Shown here one piece after another: positions 59,215 through 64,000 of a DNA stretch of 64,000 nucleotides. The stretch is from NCBI RefSeq assembly GCF_036226445.1, contig NZ_CP108475.1, positions 1 through 64,000 of the forward strand. The letters run 5' to 3'. Under the pieces are notes generated by a model. It saw nothing but the letters and a program-made list of their open reading frames with translations, was not told the DNA's origin and searched no databases. The position numbers were made by a program, and so were the translations under genes. Source of the stretch: Streptomyces sp. NBC_01255. GTDB lineage: Bacteria > Actinomycetota > Actinomycetes > Streptomycetales > Streptomycetaceae. The first letter of the stretch is position 1. Each line of letters begins with the position of its first letter.

Positions 59215-60033
59215 TCAGCCCGCCTTCCGGGCCGGGGCGGTGGGGTGGGCGGCGGCGTACTTGTCCAGGACCGTCTTGCTCGGCAGGCCCCGGTCGGCGA
59301 CCTGGTGACCGTTCTCGCGCGCCCAGGTCCGGATCGCGGTGAGCTCGTCGCGGCTGTAGGCGCCGCTGGTGCCGGTGCGGATCGGGGTGGGCGCGACGGC
59401 GGCCGGGTTGCGGGTGCCGGTCCTCACGGCACGCAGCTCCTGTTCCGCCTTCTCCAGCGCCTCGCGGGCCTTGGCGACGCGGGCCTCTGCCTCGCGCTGC
59501 GCGGCCTCGCTGTCGCGGCGGGCGGACAGCTCGGTGAGGGCGGCGGTGATGCGGGCGGCGCTCTTGCGGACCGAGGCGGCCGGGTGCGCGGTCGCCCAGT
59601 CGATCAGCTTCTTCAGGGAGTCGGAGCCCGGGAGCGGGATGACGGGCACGTCGATCACCGGGGTCACGGAGGCGCCGGCGCGGGGCAGTTCGAGAACCTT
59701 GTCGGCGATGAGGTCGCTCAGCTCGGCCTCGGTCAGGCCGGTGGTCTCGCGGATGGCCTGCTCGCTGGCGCCGTCGGCGTGCATCGACAGCGCGACGGAC
59801 TGGTGCGCGGAAAGGGTGCCGGTGGTGGTGGTCGTCATGGTGGCGGGTTCTCCGGTTTCCGGGAGCGGGTGGGTGGTGGCGGGCAGTCCGAGGACGTCCA
59901 GGAGGAGCGCGAGGTCGGTGGTGTCGCGGGCGTGACGCGCGACGGTCCGCGCGGCGGCGGTGAGCTGGGGCGCCGGGCTGGGGTTCACGGCCAGCGCTCC
60001 GGCCTGGGCGCTGACGGTCAGGTCGTTGAACAC
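59215..60033 (-). CDS. Protein with C-terminal Lsr2-type DNA-binding domain
   Basis: A 272-residue protein. A central HTH-like unit (EQAIRETTGLTEAELSDLIAD), a coiled segment (QREAEARVAKAREALEKAEQ) and a C-terminal IRTWARENGHQVADRG-LPSKTVLDKYAAAH, which matches the Lsr2 DNA-binding domain (WARENG...RG...), are visible. Lsr2 silences foreign AT-rich DNA in actinobacteria. GTG 60033 has GGAGG about 6 bases upstream. It could help the plasmid stay silent in its host. Confidence 0.8.
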   Translation of the reverse strand: MFNDLTVSAQAGALAVNPSPAPQLTAAARTVARHARDTTDLALLLDVLGLPATTHPLPETGEPATMTTTTTGTLSAHQSVALSMHADGASEQAIRETTGLTEAELSDLIADKVLELPRAGASVTPVIDVPVIPLPGSDSLKKLIDWATAHPAASVRKSAARITAALTELSARRDSEAAQREAEARVAKAREALEKAEQELRAVRTGTRNPAAVAPTPIRTGTSGAYSRDELTAIRTWARENGHQVADRGLPSKTVLDKYAAAHPTAPARKAG

Positions 60034-60042
60034 GGGCGCCTC

Positions 60043-60558
60043 CTACGCGGCCTTGAGGCAGGCCTCGAGCCGGGAGCAGTTGAGCCGCTGCTCCTCGGAG
60101 GTGAGCCGCGGCAGCACGTAAAGGGGGCCGTTGAGTTCGCGGTCGAGGTGGACGATGCGGGCCTGGGACACGGGCAGCGGGGTGTGCCGGGCAGCGGCAG
60201 CCCGCTCGCGGCGGGCCTGGTCCCGGGCGGCCAGGACGTCGACCCAGTCGGGTCCGAGCCGGTCGGCCAGGCGGCGGCGCAGGACGCGGCGCTGGGCGGG
60301 GGTGGTGCCCGCGAAGACGTTCTCCGGGGTCTCGTTGACCAGCGCCCACCGCAGGCAGGCGGTGACGACCGGGCAGGCGGAGCAGGCACGCCGCGCCTGC
60401 TCCAGCCTCTTGTGCGCCGCCTTCTTCGTGTCGCCGCTGAGGTCGCCGAAGCCGAGGTCAAACAGCTCGGGGCGCGTGCGGCAGCGGGTCGGGGCGGGGG
60501 TGTGCGGGAAGGGGAAACGGGGGTCGGGCGTGGGCTCGGTGTGGTGGATGCGGCTCAT
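60043..60558 (-). CDS. WhiB-family iron-sulfur regulator
   Basis: A 171-residue Wbl protein. The four-cysteine pattern is a lone cysteine (APTRCRTRPELF), then ACSACPVVTACLRWAL with CxxCx5C, and the NVFAGTTPAQRRVLRRRL turn and basic helix complete the fold. A ~65-residue C-terminal extension is additional. Wbl proteins bind sigma factors and DNA as 4Fe-4S regulators. ATG 60558 overlaps the ASCH gene stop by ATGA. Confidence 0.9.
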   Translation of the reverse strand: MSRIHHTEPTPDPRFPFPHTPAPTRCRTRPELFDLGFGDLSGDTKKAAHKRLEQARRACSACPVVTACLRWALVNETPENVFAGTTPAQRRVLRRRLADRLGPDWVDVLAARDQARRERAAAARHTPLPVSQARIVHLDRELNGPLYVLPRLTSEEQRLNCSRLEACLKAA

Positions 60559-61016
60559 GACGCGGACTCCGGGGTGAGCTGGGGGAGCTGGAGGCGGACC
60601 TGGTCGACGAGGGCCTGCGTCGGCTTCCACGCGCCGAGCTGCCCGCGGACGGCGGGGATCGGCAGCGGGAGCTCGTGGACGTCGGCCAGGACCAGGTGCC
60701 AGGCATCGGTCTGGGCCCAGGGGGAGCAGGGCGGGGTGCCGGCCGGGTCCTGGTGGCAGTCGGTCAGGCGGGCGATGCCGATGACGGCGCCGGTGTGCAG
60801 GTCGCGGCCGCGGATCGCGGTGGCGACCAGCGGGTCACGCAGCGGGGCGCGTTCAGTGGTCTGTCCGGCGTGCAGGAGGAGCCAGCCGCGCCACGGCCAG
60901 TGCACGGGCCGGTTCTCGATGGTCTTTCCGGCGAGGACGCAGGTGGTCCAGGGCTGGCGGTTCGTGATGCCCCGCACCCAGGTGCCCGGGTCGGCGGGAA
61001 GGGTGGGGTCGCTCAT
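60555..61016 (-). CDS. ASCH-domain protein
   Basis: A 153-residue protein with the ASCH-type start RGITNRQPWTTCVLAGKTIE-NRPVHWPWRGWLLLHAG and a later strand GAVIGIARLTDC. ASCH domains form a beta-barrel thought to bind RNA or modified nucleotides. It is coupled on both sides (WhiB and GGDEF genes) by ATGA overlaps. Confidence 0.75.
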   Translation of the reverse strand: MSDPTLPADPGTWVRGITNRQPWTTCVLAGKTIENRPVHWPWRGWLLLHAGQTTERAPLRDPLVATAIRGRDLHTGAVIGIARLTDCHQDPAGTPPCSPWAQTDAWHLVLADVHELPLPIPAVRGQLGAWKPTQALVDQVRLQLPQLTPESAS

Positions 61017-61696
61017 GCGGCACGCTCCAGCGCGGTTCCGGGCCGGCCGACGCGACGTCCGTTGACGGTCGGCGTCTGGAGGTCCTCGATCTCCGCCCAG
61101 CCGTAGTGGCCGGAGTGCTTGGTGCGGTACATGGAGACGTCCGCGCCGCGCATCAGGGCGGGCAGGGCGTGGATGCCGAGGTAGTCGGGGGCGGCGGCGC
61201 CGACCGACGCGGCGACCGCGACGGGCCCGGCCTCGGTGGGCACGGGCTCGTGCAGGGCGTCCACGAGGGCCTGGAGGTGCTGCCCGATCGCGTCCTCGCC
61301 GACGAGGGTGTCCGTGCGGGTGGCGACGGCGAACTCGTCTCCGCCCAGGCGGCCGACGACTCCGTGGGGTCCGGCCCAGTGGGCGAGGCGCTCGCCGGTC
61401 GCAGCGAGCGCAGCGTCGCCGGCGGCGTGGCCGTGGGTGTCGTTCAGACCCTTGAAGTGGTCGAGGTCGACCAGGCAGAGCAGGGAGTCCTGCCGGTGGC
61501 GGGCGAGGAGGCGCTGGGCGCGGTGCTCGAACGCGGCGCGGCGCTGGGCGCCGGTCAGCGGGTCGCGGCGCTCGGCCGCGAGGCGCCGGTGGAGCGTGAG
61601 GGCGTGGAGGGTCCAGCCGGTGAGCGGGACCGCGAGGGTGGTGATGAGGAGAGCGCGCTGCCCGATCGGGCCCGGAACGCGCGTGACGGAGGCCAT
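61013..61696 (-). CDS. Diguanylate cyclase (GGDEF domain), membrane-bound
   Basis: A 227-residue protein: one N-terminal span (ALLITTLAVPLTGWTLHAL), then a GGDEF domain with DLDHFKGLNDTHGHAAGD and the intact RLGGDEFAVATRTD active site. It would make cyclic di-GMP from GTP, a signal that controls development in Streptomyces. No EAL phosphodiesterase domain is attached. GGGAG about 8 bases upstream supports ATG 61696. Confidence 0.9.
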   Translation of the reverse strand: MASVTRVPGPIGQRALLITTLAVPLTGWTLHALTLHRRLAAERRDPLTGAQRRAAFEHRAQRLLARHRQDSLLCLVDLDHFKGLNDTHGHAAGDAALAATGERLAHWAGPHGVVGRLGGDEFAVATRTDTLVGEDAIGQHLQALVDALHEPVPTEAGPVAVAASVGAAAPDYLGIHALPALMRGADVSMYRTKHSGHYGWAEIEDLQTPTVNGRRVGRPGTALERAA

Positions 61697-61788
61697 ACTT
61701 GGATCTCCCTCTCGTCTCGTACGGGATGGGTGAACCCGGGGCAGGCGGACTGGTTTGGACGCCGATGTGCGTCTGTCCCGGGGCGGAG

Positions 61789-62094
61789 CTACAGCGCGAA
61801 GCCGCTGCGGGTGGTGCAGCTGAGCGGGTTGTGCCAGGGCCCGGCCTTCGCGGCCGTCCACTCCATCTGCCAGCCGGGCCGCAGCCCGGACGCTCCCCAG
61901 CTGTCCGGCTGCTTGCCGGGGATCTCGAGGCCGGCCCCGTGCGCGGCGAGCGCGGCGTCGTACACCTCGTGGGCGCGGCGCAGGGCCGCGGCCGGGGAGT
62001 CAGCGACGCCGGTGAAGACGTGCAGACCCCTGCGGGCCGGGTTGGCGGTGTCGTGTATCGGGACGTCTACCTCGTAGAACTCGGGGTTCGGCAT
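61789..62094 (-). CDS. Small hypothetical protein
   Basis: A 101-residue protein (PNPEFYEVDVPIHDTANPARRG start, LRRAHEVYDAALAAHGAG helix, WGASGLRPGWQMEWTAAKAG). AAGGAG about 11 bases upstream supports ATG 62094. I recognise no named family, but its composition is that of conserved Streptomyces plasmid proteins. Confidence 0.65.
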   Translation of the reverse strand: MPNPEFYEVDVPIHDTANPARRGLHVFTGVADSPAAALRRAHEVYDAALAAHGAGLEIPGKQPDSWGASGLRPGWQMEWTAAKAGPWHNPLSCTTRSGFAL

Positions 62095-62264
62095 GACGAC
62101 CCATCTCCTTCCTTGTCTGGTGCGTGAGGGGCCACCGCGTCCCCCCGGCCTTGGTGGCTGGGGCGGCGTGGAAGCCCGTCGCGGTCGCGACGAAGAGGGA
62201 AGGGGGGCTGTTCCGGCCCAGGGGGGCCGGGCCGGAACGGTTGCGCTTGCGGTCACGGGGGCGG

Positions 62265-62452
62265 TCAGTAGCCGCGGTGGTCGTCGACGACGTCGGCCGT
62301 CTCGACCATCTGGGCGACCAGGCGGTAGATGTCGCGCGCGGGTCTTCGATCAGACCGCTGTCGCCGGGGCGCTGGCGCCAGGCGGTGTCGGGCAGCGCGG
62401 CGAGACGGGCCCGGATCTCGGGCAGCCGGTCGGCAGAGGAAGCGAGGTGCAT
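62265..62452 (-). pseudogene. Frameshifted small gene
   Basis: The frame starting at ATG 62452 encodes MHLASSADRLPEIRARLAAL and on to SGLIEDP, after which it turns into low-complexity arginine/threonine/serine sequence. A shift of one base near 62331-62344, in a GCGCGCG run, opens a frame reading ARDIYRLVAQMVETADVVDD and ending at a stop at 62265-62267. The combined product of ~62 residues looks natural. Either a true mutation or a sequencing error in the GC run explains it. Confidence 0.65.
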
Positions 62453-62556
62453 GTGGGTGTTCCTCACGCGGGAGAAGAGCGGGCTGGGCCCGTGGTGGGA
62501 AGGGCCCGGCCCGGCGAGAGTCGGAAGGGGGAAGGCGGGTCGGCGCGGAGTGTCCG

Positions 62557-63402
62557 TCAGGCGCGGTAGACGGGCGGGCGGACTCCGGCGCGGAGTTCGC
62601 GGATGATCGAGCAGGGGCCCTTGGTGGCGCAGTACGCGTCGTCGGTGTCCGGCAGGGCGTTGCCCGGGGTGCCCCACATGTCGCGGGCAACCGCGTTCAC
62701 GGCGCGCAGCATCGCGCCGTTGTTGGGGCGGCAGGCGCTGTTGGTGCCGCCGACGCCGTGCCGGGCGGCGCTGATGATGTGCTGGCGGGCCTGGCGGGCG
62801 GCCCAGCGACGGCGGTCGGGGCCGGCGTTCTCGTGCACGTCCCCGCCGCTGTGGAAGGTGTCCAGGTGGCAGGCGGTGCAGTGGTAGGTGACCATCTGCT
62901 GCGGGGTGCCGCCGCGGCTCCACGTGCCTTCGAACTCGTAGACGATGACCTCGGCGCCCGGGATCTCGGTGTGCGCGAAGGCGGTGACGAGGCCGACGCC
63001 GTCCGCGAGCGCGCCACGCTGGGCCTGGTTCCAGAAGACGCGGGGGACGAAGTCGTCCCAGCCCTTGCCGTGGGGCCACTTCGCGTACATGACGCCCTGC
63101 GAGGCGTCGAAGGTCGCCTTGCCGTCGGCGTTCTCGCGCTTGTACTGCTCGATCTGCTCGATCGATCCGAAGTAGATCGCGCTGAACTCCTCGGACTCCA
63201 GGAAGATCAGCCCGTAGCCCTCGGGGCGGGTGTCGTGGCCGTTCTCCCGCAGCATCTCGACCATGTCCTCGTAGCCGGGGTTTCCCGGGGCAATGGTGCC
63301 GACGAGGGGCAGCCGGTAGGAGTTGCAGCTCGTGACGTGGGCCGGGTTGGTCTCGCTGACGTTGTGCGCGTTGCCGTACGTGTTGGTGATCGTGATGTTC
63401 AT
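62557..63402 (-). CDS. Hypothetical protein with Cys/His cluster
   Basis: A 281-residue protein of unknown family. Notable parts are VTSCNSYRLPLVGTIAPGNP near the N-terminus, a central acidic DFVPRVFWNQAQRG, and a CxxC-type cluster YHCTACHLDTFHSGGDVHEN that may bind a metal. AAGGA 9 bases upstream supports ATG 63402. It lies in the minus-strand backbone run. Confidence 0.65.
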   Translation of the reverse strand: MNITITNTYGNAHNVSETNPAHVTSCNSYRLPLVGTIAPGNPGYEDMVEMLRENGHDTRPEGYGLIFLESEEFSAIYFGSIEQIEQYKRENADGKATFDASQGVMYAKWPHGKGWDDFVPRVFWNQAQRGALADGVGLVTAFAHTEIPGAEVIVYEFEGTWSRGGTPQQMVTYHCTACHLDTFHSGGDVHENAGPDRRRWAARQARQHIISAARHGVGGTNSACRPNNGAMLRAVNAVARDMWGTPGNALPDTDDAYCATKGPCSIIRELRAGVRPPVYRA

Positions 63403-63493
63403 GCGTTGGTGTCCTTCCCGGGGTGACGGCGGGCGCCCGGCGGGGCCGGGTCGCGGCGGGTTGTGGTTGTCCGGCGAGGCGTTGGGGCGCGGC

Positions 63494-64000
63494 TTACGCG
63501 CGGATCGCGTCTGCGTACTCGAGGTCGTCGTCCTGGTCGTAGTCGGCGGGGCCGCCGTGGACGGTGCAGACGGTGTCCGTTTCGTCGAGGGCGCCGGTGA
63601 TCGCGTCGAGGAGCGTGGTGACCGAGTGGGCGGGGGTCCAGGCCGGGGCGGTGCACTCGTCGTCGGCGGGGCAGGCGGTCAGCAGGTCGAAGCCGTAATC
63701 GCCCTCGCCGTCGACGTTCTCGCGCAGGGCGAGGCGGAGGCGGTCGGCGCCGAGGGTGATCTCGGCGACCCGGTCTCCGCCGGCGAGCGTGGAGCCGTCG
63801 ACCCACCGCCACAGCGGCAGGACCGCATCGCCGAAGACGCGGCGGACGAGGAGAAGGGAGCCGAGGCCGGGGTGGCCGTCCCAGCCGAGGTCGGCGCGGC
63901 GGGTGTCGCTGGCCCGCTGCAACAGCGGCTCCAGGCGGTGGAGGGTGTCGGCGAAGACGACGTGGTCGAAGCCCTCGTTGCGCAGGCCGGGGAAGGCAGT
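63494..64000 (-). CDS. Hypothetical protein, 5' end beyond the window
   Basis: The frame is open from 64000 down to the stop at 63494, giving at least 169 residues; a TTG at 63922 is an in-frame candidate but the sequence before it (AFPGLRNEGFDHVVFADTLH) is also coding-like, so the gene probably begins outside. It is rich in acidic residues (ENVDGEGDYGFDLLTACPAD, DQDDDLEYADAIRA). No family is recognised. Confidence 0.6.
   Translation of the reverse strand, partial: TAFPGLRNEGFDHVVFADTLHRLEPLLQRASDTRRADLGWDGHPGLGSLLLVRRVFGDAVLPLWRWVDGSTLAGGDRVAEITLGADRLRLALRENVDGEGDYGFDLLTACPADDECTAPAWTPAHSVTTLLDAITGALDETDTVCTVHGGPADYDQDDDLEYADAIRA

Noticed and set aside
1..64000. tRNA or rRNA genes, integrase with attachment site, antibiotic gene cluster
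   Set aside because: None was recognised. No tyrosine or serine integrase was seen, so an integrative element is not supported.

Overview
The window reads as the left part of a large linear Streptomyces (or close relative) replicon, most likely a conjugative linear plasmid. Base composition is very high in GC, codons almost always end in G or C, genes are packed with ATGA/GTGA/TGATG start-stop overlaps, and many products are actinobacterial (WhiB, Lsr2-like domain, SpdB/DUF2637, DUF6233, Ku). The first 150 bases are a run of seven near-contiguous hairpins, as expected of a protein-capped actinomycete telomere, and the first gene encodes a helicase of the kind usually found next to such telomeres.

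Layout. 1-556: candidate telomere and upstream region of the helicase gene. 557-12709: left arm with the helicase, a divergent AlbA_2-like / PD-(D/E)XK-like pair, Ku, a LexA-boxed operon for an ImuB-like Y-family polymerase, a cold-shock protein, a decayed stretch (10.4-11.6 kb) and an HTH protein. 13030-18092: an orphan Spo11/TopVI-A-like TOPRIM protein and a 1347-residue protein of unknown function, carrying three copies of a 12-bp palindrome, followed by a gene-poor, hairpin-rich block with seven tandem 12-bp repeats (18.3-18.6 kb) that is a candidate origin or transfer site.

18597-48721: transfer/pilus block. A prepilin peptidase is followed by a type IV secretion-like operon (sigma-like protein, TcpC/VirB8-like, TcpE-like, VirB4-like, VirB6-like, VirB1-like), an inserted three-gene patch on the other strand (29.5-32.1 kb), a VirD4-like coupling protein set with a replication-relaxation protein, and a complete Tad/Flp pilus set (CpaB, TadZ, TadA, TadB, TadC, pilin, TadE-type pseudopilins, TadG-type protein, LysM-BTAD protein). 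GGGTCAC/GGGTTGC repeats spaced by 12 bp lie before, inside and after this block, which suggests one regulator or binding protein for the whole machine. No relaxase was recognised.

49230-55899: spread and maintenance block: an SpdB-like coiled-coil membrane protein, a small membrane protein, a PIN-like protein bracketed by five copies of a 17-bp repeat, and a ParA-ParB pair in which parB itself contains three 60-bp-spaced palindromes that look like a centromere. 55975-64000: a minus-strand run of backbone genes (RapZ C-terminal domain, NUDIX, DnaN clamp, Lsr2-like, WhiB, ASCH, GGDEF, several unknowns), with one apparent frameshift; the last gene runs off the window.

Together the genes support maintenance of linear ends, error-prone repair (ImuB-like protein plus own clamp, Ku), partition, and conjugation by a system that seems to combine a Gram-positive type IV secretion channel with a Tad pilus. 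All functional calls come from reading the sequence; no database search was run.
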